Source: Streptomyces sp. NBC_00704 (GTDB lineage Bacteria > Actinomycetota > Actinomycetes > Streptomycetales > Streptomycetaceae). From it: a DNA stretch of 64,000 nt. Below the pieces are notes generated by a model. It had not been told where the DNA came from, did no database searches, and was given only the letters and a program-made list of their open reading frames with translations. The first letter of the stretch is position 1. Every line of letters begins with the position of its first letter. Positions 1-8,404 of the stretch are shown here, one piece after another. The stretch is from NCBI RefSeq assembly GCF_036226605.1, contig NZ_CP109000.1, forward strand, positions 5,824,501 to 5,888,500, given 5' to 3'. The position numbers and the translations under genes were made by a program.

Positions 1-330
1 GAGAAGCAGTGGGCCCGCGCGAAGGGCTTCGACACCTCTTGCCCCCTCGGCCCCTGGGTGGAGACCGGCCTGGACCTGAAGACCGCGGGCGACCTCACCG
101 TCCAGCTCACGGTCAACGGCGCCCAGCGGCAGCTCGGCCGCACCAGCGAGATGATCCACTCCATCGAGGATCTGATCGTCAACATCACCGAGGCCATGAC
201 GCTGCTCCCCGGCGACGTGATCCTCACGGGCACCCCGGCAGGGGTCGGCCCCCTGGCTGTCGGCGACGAGGTCGCCGTCACCATCGAAGGCATCGGCACT
301 CTCACCAACAAGGTTGTCAAGCGTGGCTAG
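1..330 (+). CDS. Fumarylacetoacetate hydrolase family protein (5' end outside window)
   Basis: The frame is open from the first base and encodes the last 109 residues of a FAH-fold enzyme. Typical C-terminal family features are visible: a polar GPW-E-T stretch near residues 18-22, a [11 protein letters not shown]-like segment, and the [16 protein letters not shown] motif followed by the GDEV strand. The fold usually carries metal-dependent hydrolases, hydratases or decarboxylases acting on acylpyruvates and similar 2-oxo acids; the substrate cannot be read from this part. The stop codon lies inside the first codons of gltX, so the two genes are probably co-transcribed. The start lies upstream of the window. 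Confidence 0.9.
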   Translation, partial: EKQWARAKGFDTSCPLGPWVETGLDLKTAGDLTVQLTVNGAQRQLGRTSEMIHSIEDLIVNITEAMTLLPGDVILTGTPAGVGPLAVGDEVAVTIEGIGTLTNKVVKRG

Positions 331-1807
331 CGCATCAGGCTCCCCCGTACGCGTCCGTTTCTGCCCCTCGCCCACCGGCAACCCCCACGTGGGCCTGGTC
401 CGCACCGCCCTGTTCAACTGGGCGTTCGCCAAGCACCACCGGGGCACGCTGGTCTTCCGCATCGAGGACACCGACGCGGCCCGCGACTCCGAGGAGTCCT
501 ACGCCCAGCTGCTGGACTCGATGCGCTGGCTGGGCTTCGACTGGGACGAGGGCCCCGAGGTCGGCGGCCCGCACGCGCCGTACCGCCAGTCGCAGCGCAT
601 GGACCTCTACAGGGACGTCGCCGACAAGCTCCTGCAAGCCGGGCACGCGTACCGCTGCTACTGCTCGCAGGAGGAACTGGACACCCGCCGCGAGGCCGCC
701 CGCGCCGCCGGCAAGCCGTCCGGCTACGACGGCCACTGCCGCGACCTGAGCGCCGGGCAGGTCGAGGAGTACACGGCCCAGGGCCGCACGCCCATCGTCC
801 GCTTCCGGATGCCCGACGAGACGATCACCTTCACCGACCTGGTGCGCGGCGAGCTGACGTTCACCCCGGAGAACGTCCCCGACTACGGCATCGTCCGCGC
901 GAACGGCGCCCCGCTGTACACGCTGGTCAACCCGGTGGACGACGCGCTGATGGAGATCACGCACGTGCTGCGCGGCGAGGACCTGCTGTCCTCCACGCCC
1001 CGCCAGGTCGCCCTCTACAAGGCGCTGATCGAGCTGGGCATCGCGAAGTCCGTGCCCGCCTTCGGTCACCTGCCGTACGTGATGGGCGAGGGCAACAAGA
1101 AGCTCTCCAAGCGCGACCCGGAGTCGTCCCTCAACCTCTACCGCGAGCGCGGCTTCCTCCCCGAGGGCCTGCTCAACTACCTCTCGCTCCTCGGCTGGTC
1201 GCTCTCGGCCGACCAGGACATCTTCACGATGGACGAGATGACGGCGGCCTTCGACATCGCCGACGTCAACCCCAACCCGGCGCGTTTCGACCTGAAGAAG
1301 GCCGAGGCGATCAACGCCGACCACATCCGCCTGCTGGACGTGAAGGACTTCACCGAGCGCTGCGCCCCCTGGCTGAAGGCCCCCGCCGCCCCCTGGGCGC
1401 CGGAGGACTTCGACGAGGCGAAGTGGCAGGCGATCGCCCCGCACGCCCAGACCCGCCTGAAGGTCCTCTCCGAGATCACCGACAACGTCGACTTCCTCTT
1501 CCTGCCGGAACCCGTCGTCGACGAGGCGTCCTGGACGAAGGCGATGAAGGAGGGCAGCGACGCCCTGCTGACCACGGCGCGCGAGAAGCTCGACGCGGCG
1601 GACTGGTCCTCGGCCGAGTCCCTGAAGGAGGCCGTCCTGGCCGCCGGCGAGGCCCACGGCCTCAAGCTCGGCAAGGCCCAGGCCCCCGTCCGCGTCGCCG
1701 TCACCGGCCGCACCGTAGGCCTGCCCCTCTTCGAGTCCCTGGAGATCCTGGGCAGGGACAGGACGCTGGCCCGCATCGACGCCGCCCTGGCGAAGCTCGC
1801 CGCGTAG
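323..1807 (+). CDS. gltX: Glutamyl-tRNA synthetase
   Basis: A 494-residue class I aminoacyl-tRNA synthetase that attaches glutamate to tRNA. The HIGH-like motif is in the N-terminal [18 protein letters not shown] stretch and the KMSKS-like motif is KLSKRD near residue 260. The C-terminal third is the helical anticodon-binding part. The GTG at 323 gives [13 protein letters not shown] and has AAGG upstream; a TTG at 314 is also open but less likely. In actinobacteria this enzyme normally charges tRNA-Gln as well, with GatCAB amidating the product (family knowledge). That fits the Glu and Gln tRNA genes 1.2 kb downstream. The start overlaps the stop of the preceding gene. Confidence 0.97.
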   Translation: MASASGSPVRVRFCPSPTGNPHVGLVRTALFNWAFAKHHRGTLVFRIEDTDAARDSEESYAQLLDSMRWLGFDWDEGPEVGGPHAPYRQSQRMDLYRDVADKLLQAGHAYRCYCSQEELDTRREAARAAGKPSGYDGHCRDLSAGQVEEYTAQGRTPIVRFRMPDETITFTDLVRGELTFTPENVPDYGIVRANGAPLYTLVNPVDDALMEITHVLRGEDLLSSTPRQVALYKALIELGIAKSVPAFGHLPYVMGEGNKKLSKRDPESSLNLYRERGFLPEGLLNYLSLLGWSLSADQDIFTMDEMTAAFDIADVNPNPARFDLKKAEAINADHIRLLDVKDFTERCAPWLKAPAAPWAPEDFDEAKWQAIAPHAQTRLKVLSEITDNVDFLFLPEPVVDEASWTKAMKEGSDALLTTAREKLDAADWSSAESLKEAVLAAGEAHGLKLGKAQAPVRVAVTGRTVGLPLFESLEILGRDRTLARIDAALAKLAA

Positions 1808-1820
1808 CGGCGGAACCCAT

Positions 1821-1862
1821 GTGAGGGGCGGCTCCCGGACACCACCGGGGGCCGCCCCTCAC
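1821..1862 (+). terminator. Hairpin terminator after gltX
   Basis: A 12-bp perfect stem (1821-1832 with 1851-1862), extended inward by further G:C pairs, begins 14 bases after the gltX stop. No T-tract follows, as is common in Streptomyces. Confidence 0.75.
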
Positions 1863-1871
1863 GCGTTCGCC

Positions 1872-2154
1872 TCAGACGGCGTCGTTCTCGTCGATCAGGT
1901 AGGCGAACCCGTCAAAGATCTCCCGTGCGACGACGATCACGACGGCCCCCGGACCCTGTACTCGATCCTGACTCCGGGGGCCGCGCAAGCCCTGCGGAAG
2001 CGGTCGCCGGCGCCGATCGGCGCGCTGGACTTCGTGCTGAACGGGTCGCTCGCCAGTATCCGCACGGCCCTGTCCCGTCCCGCCCGGCGTTCGCCGGACG
2101 CGGCGTCGTACGCGGCCTGTGCCTCGACGGTGAACTGAACGCGTACTCGGTCAT
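1872..2154 (-). pseudogene. RelE/ParE-like toxin remnant with two frameshifts
   Basis: No single frame spans this region, but three overlapping minus-strand frames join into one convincing protein of about 94 residues. It would start MTEYA at the ATG at 2154-2152, continue in another frame as VQFTVEAQAAYDAASGERR through VRIEYRVRG, then in a third frame as AVVIVVAREIFDGFAYLIDENDAV to the TGA at 1874-1872. Adding one base near 2140 and one in the C5 run at 1946-1950 restores the whole frame. Length, the strand-rich C-terminal half (YRV then VVIVV) and the final helix resemble RelE/ParE toxins. No antitoxin gene is adjacent. It may be a decayed orphan toxin; a homopolymer sequencing error could explain the second lesion only. 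Confidence 0.55.
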
Positions 2155-2189
2155 GTCCGGAGCGTGCCGGCCCGCGATACCGTCGGCGC

Positions 2190-2924
2190 ATGAGCATTCG
2201 TGCCGTGGTCTGGGACGTGGACGACACCCTCTTCGACTACACGACCGCCGACCGCGAGGGCATGCGGTCGTACCTCACCACCGAGCGGCTGCTCGACCGC
2301 TTCGGCACCGCGGAGGAGGCCCTCGCGCGCTGGCGGGAGGTGACCGACCAGCAGTGGGCGCGGTTCTCCGCGGGCGGGATGACCTTCGAGGACCAGCGCC
2401 GCGACCGGGTACGGGCGTTCCTGGAGCGACCGGAGCTGACCGACGACGAGGCCGACGCCTGGTTCCGCCGCTACATCACGCACTACGAGGCGGCCTGGTC
2501 GCTCTTCCCCGACGTCCTGCCCGTGCTCGACGCCCTCGCCGCCAGCCACCGCCACGCCGTGCTGTCGAACTCCAGCATCCACGTGCAGGACCACAAGCTG
2601 CGCGTCCTCGGCGTCCACGACCGTTTCGAGGCCGTCCTGTGCGCAGCGGAGCTGGGCGTCTCCAAGCCGGAGGCGGCCGCCTTCCTCGCGGCCTGCGAGG
2701 CCCTCTCCCTGCCCCCGCACGAGGTGGCCTACGTCGGCGACCATCCGGAGATCGACGGACGGGGCGCCGCCGACGCCGGACTCCTGTCGGTGTGGATCGA
2801 CCGCCCCGGAGGCGGCGCCACCGTCGAGCTCCCGTCCGGCCGGCACCGCATCGTCAGCCTCGCCGAACTTCCCGCGCTGCTCGGCGCGGATACCCGTTTT
2901 GGAGCGCAGTCCACCTTCGGGTAA
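2190..2924 (+). CDS. HAD-superfamily hydrolase
   Basis: A 244-residue haloacid dehalogenase-like hydrolase, probably a small-molecule phosphatase. Motif I is DVDDT, with nucleophile D9 and acid/base D11. Motif II lies in the HAVLSNSSIHV stretch, the motif III lysine in GVSKPEAAAF, and motif IV in the VAYVGDHPEID segment. A helical cap domain occupies about residues 16-105. The ATG at 2190 puts the catalytic aspartate at the usual distance from the N terminus. The substrate cannot be told from the sequence. A promoter for the downstream tRNA genes seems to lie inside its 3' end. Confidence 0.88.
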   Translation: MSIRAVVWDVDDTLFDYTTADREGMRSYLTTERLLDRFGTAEEALARWREVTDQQWARFSAGGMTFEDQRRDRVRAFLERPELTDDEADAWFRRYITHYEAAWSLFPDVLPVLDALAASHRHAVLSNSSIHVQDHKLRVLGVHDRFEAVLCAAELGVSKPEAAAFLAACEALSLPPHEVAYVGDHPEIDGRGAADAGLLSVWIDRPGGGATVELPSGRHRIVSLAELPALLGADTRFGAQSTFG

Positions 2925-2927
2925 TGT
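2899..2927 (+). promoter_or_regulatory. Probable promoter of the tRNA cluster
   Basis: TTGGAG (2899-2904) and TAATGT (2922-2927) are separated by 17 bases, a good match to a housekeeping sigma-70-type promoter. It overlaps the end of the HAD gene, and the first tRNA starts about 85 bases beyond the expected start of transcription. A small CCCC-TTC-GGGG hairpin lies in that leader and may mark a processing site. Confidence 0.55.
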
Positions 2928-3014
2928 TCTTCCTGCGCCGCCGGAGAGCGGGCCGAAAGGCCGGACCGGAGGAGCGAAACTAGAACGAGATCCCCTTCGG
3001 GGCTTGCGTTCCAG

Positions 3015-3086
3015 TGGCCTATGGTGTAATTGGCAGCACGACTGATTCTGGTTCAGTTAGTCTTGGTTCGAGTCCAGGTAGGCCAG
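3015..3086 (+). tRNA. tRNA-Gln (anticodon CTG), copy 1
   Basis: The cloverleaf is complete. The acceptor arms TGGCCTA and TAGGCCA pair fully, the anticodon stem ACTGA/TCAGT carries loop TTCTGGT with anticodon CTG, and the T-loop is TTCGAGT. The discriminator is G and CCA is not encoded. Confidence 0.95.
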
Positions 3087-3129
3087 CTCGCAGAGCTCAT
3101 CTGCGCACGTGGAGATCATCTCCGCAAAC

Positions 3130-3202
3130 GCCCCCGTTGTGTAGCGGCCTAGCACGCCGCCCTCTCAAGGCGGTAGCGCCGGTTCGAATCCGGTCGGGGG
3201 TA
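3130..3202 (+). tRNA. tRNA-Glu (anticodon CTC), copy 1
   Basis: A 73-base cloverleaf with acceptor GCCCCCG/CGGGGGT (terminal G-U pair), anticodon stem CCGCC/GGCGG, loop CTCTCAA with anticodon CTC, and T-loop TTCGAAT. CCA is not encoded. Copies at 3265 and 3473 are identical. Confidence 0.95.
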
Positions 3203-3264
3203 CAGATCCTTCCCGCGGGGGGAGTTCGGGTAGCTCCCGCTCACCTCGATGCAGGATCGCTAGG

Positions 3265-3337
3265 GCCCCCGTTGTGTAGCGGCCTAGCACGCCGCCCTCT
3301 CAAGGCGGTAGCGCCGGTTCGAATCCGGTCGGGGGTA
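3265..3337 (+). tRNA. tRNA-Glu (anticodon CTC), copy 2
   Basis: Identical in sequence to the tRNA-Glu at 3130-3202. The 62-base spacer between the two copies is unrelated to the other spacers. Confidence 0.95.
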
Positions 3338-3357
3338 CAAACTGGTCTAAACCACAT

Positions 3358-3429
3358 TGGTCTATGGTGTAATTGGCAGCACGACTGATTCTGGTTCAGT
3401 TAGTCTAGGTTCGAGTCCTGGTAGACCAG
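3358..3429 (+). tRNA. tRNA-Gln (anticodon CTG), copy 2
   Basis: Same structure and anticodon as the first tRNA-Gln. It differs by one compensated acceptor pair (TGGTCTA/TAGACCA instead of TGGCCTA/TAGGCCA) and one compensated T-stem pair (CTAGG/CCTGG instead of CTTGG/CCAGG). The structure is intact, so it should be functional. Confidence 0.95.
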
Positions 3430-3472
3430 CTCGGATCTGCGGCGGTGCAGTTCACTCGCTCGCAAGATCCTC

Positions 3473-3545
3473 GCCCCCGTTGTGTAGCGGCCTAGCACGC
3501 CGCCCTCTCAAGGCGGTAGCGCCGGTTCGAATCCGGTCGGGGGTA
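3473..3545 (+). tRNA. tRNA-Glu (anticodon CTC), copy 3
   Basis: Third identical tRNA-Glu copy and the last gene of the Gln-Glu-Glu-Gln-Glu cluster. A hairpin terminator follows 10 bases downstream. Confidence 0.95.
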
Positions 3546-3555
3546 CGCATCAGGC

Positions 3556-3583
3556 AAGGCCCTCCACTCCGGTGGGGGGCCTT
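3556..3583 (+). terminator. Terminator of the tRNA cluster
   Basis: AAGGCCCTCC (3556-3565) pairs with GGGGGGCCTT (3574-3583) across a short loop, directly after the last tRNA. One pair is a T-G wobble. Confidence 0.75.
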
Positions 3584-3626
3584 CCTCGTGCGTCCGCGGG
3601 CGTCCCGACCACTCCTGTGACCGCGC

Positions 3627-4271
3627 TCACTCGAAGCCGTACCGCCGGGCCGACTCCTCCTCCTGCGCCAGCCGGTGCAGCGCCTGAAGCATCGGCTCGA
3701 CGAGGATCGCGCCGAGCACCGCCGTCTCGACCCGCTCGGCCTCCGACTCCTGCGTCTCCACGAAGTCGAGGTCCAGCGAGGCCGCCCGGTGCATCAACCG
3801 GGCGTAGGACGCGAGGAGTTCGGCGTCCCACTCGTAGCCGAGCCGGCGCAGCGCGGCCACCGACACCACCAGCGAACGGTAGGCGGGGGACAGGGACGTC
3901 AGCAGCCGGGCGTTCTCCCAGCCCAGGCCCGCGAGCAGCTCGTCCGTCTCCTGACGCGCCGCGCGCACGTGGTCGTCGTCCGTGTCCGGCTCGGGCGCCT
4001 GGGGCAGCGCCCACAGGGCCGCGCCGAGGCGCATCGTGCGGCCCAGGGAGTCGTCGTCGACATGGCCGAGCACCTCGCGGACCGTGGCCACCGGCAGCCG
4101 GCCCACCTGGATCATCGCGCGCACCAGCCGCAGCCGGCGCAGATGCTCCTCGTCGTACTCCGCGGTGGTCCGGTTGACCTGGCGGCCGGGCGGCAACAGG
4201 CCTTCGCGCAGGTAGTACTTGATCGTCGCGGTGGACACACCGCTGCGTTCGCTCAGTTCGGCCAGTCGCAT
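3627..4271 (-). CDS. MerR-family transcriptional regulator
   Basis: A 214-residue protein opening with the MerR winged helix: MRLAELSERSGVSTATIKYYLREGLLPPG. A dimerisation helix region follows and then a long C-terminal effector part of about 130 residues rich in Leu, Ala and Arg. No cysteine cluster for metal sensing is visible. The ATG at 4271 has AAGGAGAG upstream; the frame extends further but without a better start. It is divergent from the DUF4188 gene with only 38 bases between start codons, so it probably regulates itself and that neighbour. The ligand is unknown. Confidence 0.85.
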   Translation of the reverse strand: MRLAELSERSGVSTATIKYYLREGLLPPGRQVNRTTAEYDEEHLRRLRLVRAMIQVGRLPVATVREVLGHVDDDSLGRTMRLGAALWALPQAPEPDTDDDHVRAARQETDELLAGLGWENARLLTSLSPAYRSLVVSVAALRRLGYEWDAELLASYARLMHRAASLDLDFVETQESEAERVETAVLGAILVEPMLQALHRLAQEEESARRYGFE

Positions 4272-4285
4272 GTCTTGCGTCTCTC

Positions 4286-4308
4286 CTTGGGAAGCGCCAC
4301 TATCCAAG
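4286..4308. promoter_or_regulatory. Dyad between the MerR gene and the DUF4188 gene
   Basis: CTTGG and CCAAG form an inverted repeat separated by 13 bases in the 38-base divergent gap. MerR proteins bind such dyads inside overlong promoter spacers, so this is the natural operator candidate (inference). Confidence 0.4.
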
Positions 4309-4309
4309 C

Positions 4310-4804
4310 ATGTCTGTCGAAGCCACCCGCACCACCGCGGACGCCCGGGGAGACGTGGTCGTCCTCCTGATCGGCATGCGCGTCAACCACTTCTGGGCCG
4401 TGCACCAGTGGGTGCCGGTCATGCTGGCCATGTTCCGCATGCTCGCGGAGCTGAAGAAGGACCCGGAGCGCGGGCTGCTCTCCCGGGTGCTGCTGACGGC
4501 CTCGCCCCGCACGTACTACGTCGTCCAGTACTGGGAGTCCAAGGAGAAGCTCTACGCCTACGCGACCGCGCCCGACGCCTTCCACCACGAGGCGTGGGCG
4601 AAGATCAACCGCATGGAACGGCGCGGGCGGATCCGCGGTCACGTCGGGATCTGGCACGAGACGTATGTCGTGCCGGAGGGCTCCTACGAGGCGGTCTACG
4701 GGGACATGCCCGCGTTCGGCCTCGCGGCCGCGCACGGGCAGATCCCGCTGGAACAGCGGGGACGGTACGCCAGGGACCGGTTCGCGCACCGGTCGGCGCC
4801 GTAG
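4310..4804 (+). CDS. DUF4188 domain-containing protein
   Basis: A 164-residue protein of the DUF4188 family, which has a dimeric alpha/beta-barrel, monooxygenase-like look. Visible features are the RVNHFWAVHQWVPV segment, the YYVVQYWESKEKLYAYA strand-helix and the conserved HVGIWHETY motif. Family members are often annotated as phenylacetaldoxime dehydratase-like or haem-binding proteins, but no reaction can be assigned here. The ATG at 4310 has no clear ribosome binding site, so the mRNA may be leaderless. It is divergent from, and probably controlled by, the neighbouring MerR regulator. Confidence 0.8.
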   Translation: MSVEATRTTADARGDVVVLLIGMRVNHFWAVHQWVPVMLAMFRMLAELKKDPERGLLSRVLLTASPRTYYVVQYWESKEKLYAYATAPDAFHHEAWAKINRMERRGRIRGHVGIWHETYVVPEGSYEAVYGDMPAFGLAAAHGQIPLEQRGRYARDRFAHRSAP

Positions 4805-4857
4805 GGGAGAGGGCCGCCGCGGCGTTGAGGCTGCCCTCGTCCCCCCCCCCCGGCGGG

Positions 4858-5574
4858 TCAGCCCGTCCTGCGCAGCGCCTCCGACAGACGGGCCGCCGCG
4901 TCGATCACGGCCTGTGCGTGCATACGGCCCGGATGCCGGGTCAGGCGCTCGATCGGGCCCGACACGGAGACGGCGGCCACCACGCGGTTCGAGGGACCGC
5001 GCACGGGGGCCGACACCGAGGCCACGCCCGGCTCGCGCTCGCCGATGGACTGGGCCCAGCCGCGGCGCCGCACGCCCGACAGGGCCGTCGCCGTGAACCG
5101 GGCGCCCTGGAGGCCGCGGTGCAGGCGCTCGGGCTCCTCCCAGGCCATCAGGATCTGCGCGGAGGAGCCGGCCTTCATCGTCAGCGTGGAGCCCACCGGG
5201 ACCGTGTCCCGAAGACCGGACAGGCGTTCCGCCGCGGCCACGCAGATGCGCATGTCGCCCTGGCGGCGGTAGAGCTGCGCGCTCTCGCCCGTGATGTCCC
5301 GCAGGTGGGTGAGCACCGGGCCGGCGGTGGCCAGCAGGCGGTCCTCGCCCGCGGCCGCGGCCAGCTCGGCCAGCCGGGGGCCCAGGATGAACCGTCCCTG
5401 CATGTCCCGCGCCACCATACGGTGGTGTTCCAGTGCCACGGCCAGACGATGGGCCGTGGGTCGTGCGAGTCCGGTGGCAGCGACCAAGCCTGCGAGGGTG
5501 GCCGGACCGGACTCCAGGGCGCTCAGGACAAGGGCTGCCTTGTCCAGGACGCCGACGCCGCTACTGTTGTCCAT
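4858..5574 (-). CDS. ndgR: IclR-family regulator NdgR
   Basis: A 238-residue IclR-family protein. The N-terminal winged helix spans about residues 8-65 (VLDKAALVLSALESGPATLAGL with recognition helix RPTAHRLAVAL), followed by the IclR effector domain. NdgR of Streptomyces coelicolor regulates leucine and other amino-acid biosynthesis and influences antibiotic production; its orthologues sit divergently from leuCD exactly as here. The ATG at 5574 has GGGAG nine bases upstream and gives the MDNSSGVGVLDKA start; the open frame reaches further but reads through the shared promoter. An 11-base C run just past its stop lies between convergent genes. Confidence 0.92.
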   Translation of the reverse strand: MDNSSGVGVLDKAALVLSALESGPATLAGLVAATGLARPTAHRLAVALEHHRMVARDMQGRFILGPRLAELAAAAGEDRLLATAGPVLTHLRDITGESAQLYRRQGDMRICVAAAERLSGLRDTVPVGSTLTMKAGSSAQILMAWEEPERLHRGLQGARFTATALSGVRRRGWAQSIGEREPGVASVSAPVRGPSNRVVAAVSVSGPIERLTRHPGRMHAQAVIDAAARLSEALRRTG

Positions 5575-5588
5575 GAAACGATACTCCC

Positions 5589-5628
5589 GTCTCACTCTGT
5601 GAAACGCAAGTTCATTTTTCCGTGAGAC
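5589..5628. promoter_or_regulatory. Inverted repeats in the ndgR-leuC divergent region
   Basis: GTCTCAC (5589-5595) and GTGAGAC (5622-5628) are perfect inverted arms 26 bases apart, with a nested TGAA-N7-TTCA repeat at 5600-5614. The patch is unusually AT-rich and lies just upstream of ndgR. NdgR binding to this intergenic region is known in S. coelicolor; assigning it to these arms is inference. Confidence 0.5.
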
Positions 5629-5736
5629 GCGCAACCCTTGGAGACATGACGGCCCGCAGACCAACGGGCCTGGCGGCGAGTGCCCGGGAACGCCGAGAAC
5701 ACGACGAGGGCGTCGCCTCCACCAGATCTCTAGTTG

Positions 5737-5764
5737 GGCCGGTGCTCCTGCGCCGGCCGGAGGG
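5737..5764 (+). promoter_or_regulatory. leuC: Hairpin and ribosome binding site before leuC
   Basis: GGCCGG (5737-5742) can pair with CCGGCC (5753-5758) immediately before the strong GGAGGG (5759-5764), six bases ahead of the leuC ATG. I found no leucine-rich leader peptide, so classical attenuation is not supported. Confidence 0.4.
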
Positions 5765-5770
5765 AAAGCG

Positions 5771-7201
5771 ATGGGTAGGACACTCGCGGAGAAGGTCTGG
5801 GACGACCACGTCGTCCGGCGCGCCGAGGGCGAGCCCGACCTCCTCTTCATCGATCTGCACCTGCTGCACGAGGTGACCAGCCCCCAGGCCTTCGACGGCC
5901 TCCGTCAGAACGGCCGCCCGGTGCGGCGTCTCGACCTCACCATCGCGACCGAGGACCACAACACCCCGACTCTCGACATCGACAAGCCGATCGCCGACCC
6001 GGTCTCGCGCGCCCAGCTGGAGACGCTGCGCAAGAACTGCGCCGAGTTCGGCGTGCGGCTGCACCCCCTCGGCGACGTCGAGCAGGGCGTGGTGCACGTC
6101 GTGGGCCCGCAGTTGGGCCTGACCCAGCCCGGCATGACCGTCGTCTGCGGCGACTCGCACACCTCCACGCACGGGGCCTTCGGTGCGCTGGCGTTCGGCA
6201 TCGGCACCTCGCAGGTGGAGCACGTGCTGGCCACCCAGACGCTGCCGCTGGCCCGCCCGAGGACCATGGCGATCACGGTCGACGGCGAGCTGCCCGACGG
6301 CGTCACCGCCAAGGACCTGATCCTGGCGATCATCGCGAAGATCGGCACCGGCGGCGGCCAGGGCTACATCCTGGAGTACCGCGGCTCCGCCATCGAGAAG
6401 CTCTCGATGGAGGCCCGGATGACCATCTGCAACATGTCGATCGAGGCCGGCGCCCGCGCGGGCATGATCGCCCCCGACGAGACCACCTTCGCCTACCTCG
6501 AGGGCCGCGCCCACGCGCCCGAGGGCGAGGACTGGGACGCCGCCGTCGCGTACTGGAAGACGCTGAGGACGGACGACGACGCCGAGTTCGACGCCGAGGT
6601 CGTCATCGACGCCGCCGCGCTGTCGCCGTTCGTCACCTGGGGCACCAACCCCGGCCAGGGCGCGCCGCTTTCGGCCCACGTCCCCGACCCGGCTTCGTAC
6701 GAAGACGCCTCGGAGCGCTTCGCCGCCGAAAAGGCCCTGGAGTACATGGGGTTGGAGGCCGGACAGCCGCTGCGCTCCATCAACGTGGACACCGTCTTCG
6801 TAGGTTCCTGCACCAACGGCCGCATCGAGGACCTGCGCGCCGCCGCCGCGATCGTCGAGGGCCGCAAAGTCGCCGACGGCGTACGGATGCTGGTCGTCCC
6901 CGGCTCGGCGCGGGTCGGCCTCCAGGCCGTCTCCGAGGGCCTGGACGTCGTCTTCAAGGAGGCCGGCGCCGAATGGCGGCACGCGGGCTGCTCGATGTGC
7001 CTCGGCATGAACCCCGACCAGCTCGCGCCGGGTGAGCGCTCCGCGTCCACCTCCAACCGCAACTTCGAGGGCCGGCAGGGCAAGGGCGGGCGCACCCACC
7101 TGGTGTCGCCGCAGGTCGCGGCCGCCACGGCCGTCCTGGGGCACCTGGCCTCCCCGGCCGACCTGTCCGACGCCGAGAACCGCACGCCCGCTGGAGTCTG
7201 A
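5771..7201 (+). CDS. leuC: 3-isopropylmalate dehydratase large subunit
   Basis: A 476-residue aconitase-family subunit that, with LeuD, isomerises 2-isopropylmalate to 3-isopropylmalate in leucine biosynthesis. The three cysteine ligands of the 4Fe-4S cluster are C347 (VGSCTNGR), C407 and C410 (CSMCLGMN). The [13 protein letters not shown] motif is also present. The ATG at 5771 has a strong GGAGGG site. leuD starts six bases after its stop, so both subunits come from one mRNA. NdgR, encoded divergently, is the expected regulator. Confidence 0.98.
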   Translation: MGRTLAEKVWDDHVVRRAEGEPDLLFIDLHLLHEVTSPQAFDGLRQNGRPVRRLDLTIATEDHNTPTLDIDKPIADPVSRAQLETLRKNCAEFGVRLHPLGDVEQGVVHVVGPQLGLTQPGMTVVCGDSHTSTHGAFGALAFGIGTSQVEHVLATQTLPLARPRTMAITVDGELPDGVTAKDLILAIIAKIGTGGGQGYILEYRGSAIEKLSMEARMTICNMSIEAGARAGMIAPDETTFAYLEGRAHAPEGEDWDAAVAYWKTLRTDDDAEFDAEVVIDAAALSPFVTWGTNPGQGAPLSAHVPDPASYEDASERFAAEKALEYMGLEAGQPLRSINVDTVFVGSCTNGRIEDLRAAAAIVEGRKVADGVRMLVVPGSARVGLQAVSEGLDVVFKEAGAEWRHAGCSMCLGMNPDQLAPGERSASTSNRNFEGRQGKGGRTHLVSPQVAAATAVLGHLASPADLSDAENRTPAGV

Positions 7202-7207
7202 TCAGTC

Positions 7208-7801
7208 ATGGAAGCATTCACCACGCACACCGGCCGGGCCGTCCCGCTGCGCCGCTCCAACGTCGACACCGACCAGATCATCCCTGCTCACTGGCTCAAG
7301 AAGGTCACGCGGGACGGCTTCGAGGACGGACTGTTCGAGGCCTGGCGCAAGGACCCGGAGTTCATCCTCAACCGCCCCGAGCGGCAGGGCGCGAGCGTGC
7401 TGGTCGCCGGCCCCGACTTCGGCACCGGCTCCTCCCGTGAGCACGCCGTCTGGGCGTTGCAGAACTACGGCTTCAAGGCCGTGATCTCCTCCCGCTTCGC
7501 CGACATCTTCCGGGGCAACTCGCTCAAGAACGGCCTGCTCACGGTCGTCCTGGACCAGAAGACCGTGGAGGCGCTCCAGGACCTGAGCGAGAAGGACCCG
7601 ACGGCCGAGATCACCGTCGACCTGGAGGCCCGCGAGGTGCGCGCCGAGGGCGTCACCGCGGCCTTCGAGCTCGACGAGAACGCCCGTTGGCGGCTGCTCA
7701 ACGGCCTGGACGACATCTCCATCACCCTCCGGGACGAGGGCGACATCGCCGCCTACGAGGCCAAGCGCCCGTCGTACAAGCCGAGGACGCTCCCGGTCTG
7801 A
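7208..7801 (+). CDS. leuD: 3-isopropylmalate dehydratase small subunit
   Basis: A 197-residue swivel-domain partner of LeuC. The [17 protein letters not shown] stretch near the N terminus and the [14 protein letters not shown] substrate-binding motif around residues 76-90 are diagnostic. The length matches the family norm. It is the last gene of the leuCD operon; a perfect 14-bp hairpin follows 56 bases downstream. Confidence 0.98.
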   Translation: MEAFTTHTGRAVPLRRSNVDTDQIIPAHWLKKVTRDGFEDGLFEAWRKDPEFILNRPERQGASVLVAGPDFGTGSSREHAVWALQNYGFKAVISSRFADIFRGNSLKNGLLTVVLDQKTVEALQDLSEKDPTAEITVDLEAREVRAEGVTAAFELDENARWRLLNGLDDISITLRDEGDIAAYEAKRPSYKPRTLPV

Positions 7802-7857
7802 TCACGGAGCCCGGCACGCCCCGGGCAGGTCGAGTTTCGGCCACCGCGACACCCCCG

Positions 7858-7890
7858 CCGTACCCCCGATCCCGCCGATCGGGGGTACGG
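7858..7890 (+). terminator. Terminator of leuCD
   Basis: Perfect 14-bp inverted repeat (7858-7871 and 7877-7890) around the loop CCGCC. Confidence 0.85.
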
Positions 7891-8075
7891 CTGTGTCTGC
7901 ACCCGTTCGGCCCTGCGGTCCCCGTCCGCCGCCGCCAACTTCCCACGTTAGGCGGGGTGTTGCCGGGGTACGCGGCTGATGACGACGCGACCGCCGCAGG
8001 TGCCGGAACGGCCGTCCGAGGCGGCAGTTGCCCCCTGAGCGGGCGACAACTCGCCCCAGATGGCACAATCTGTGC

Positions 8076-8306
8076 ATGGAACACGACGGCCAACTCGAGC
8101 TCTATACGGCGGTCGCGAACCAACTCAAGGAAGCGCACGCGAGGGTGCGCGCACTGCAAGTCCCGGAGGGCGTACGGATGGCGCTGACCCGGAAGCTGCT
8201 GGTCATTACGGCCGCGGCCAAGCACGATCTCGCCGATGCGACAAGGCGTCTGGAGCGGTTCATGGCGGACCTCGACGAAGGGCGAACGCCCGAAGAGGGG
8301 CGTTGA
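8076..8306 (+). CDS. Small conserved hypothetical protein
   Basis: A 76-residue, mostly helical charged protein (MEHDGQLELYTAVANQL at the start, RRLERFMADLDEG near the end). I recognise it as commonly present between leuD and hupS in Streptomyces but know no function. The ATG at 8076 has no ribosome binding site; a CACAAT hexamer ends six bases upstream and could be the -10 of a leaderless transcript. An alternative start at 8028 would add 16 residues with no similarity to expectation. Confidence 0.75.
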   Translation: MEHDGQLELYTAVANQLKEAHARVRALQVPEGVRMALTRKLLVITAAAKHDLADATRRLERFMADLDEGRTPEEGR

Positions 8307-8404
8307 TCGCCTCCGGAGCCGCCGATTTCGTTGCGGCACAAGGGTGATTAGCCCGTTTCGTGTTTGATTTGCGGTATATATCTGCCTAACGTGCGAAAAA
8401 GCTT

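Noticed and set aside
4842-4852. Run of 11 C bases between the DUF4188 and ndgR genes
   Set aside because: Between convergent genes and outside coding sequence; at most a base-calling risk, with no effect on a gene.
5646-5876. Open frame in the leuC leader as a leucine attenuator peptide
   Set aside because: It has scattered leucines rather than a run, no ribosome binding site and no alternative terminator; it reads into leuC out of frame.
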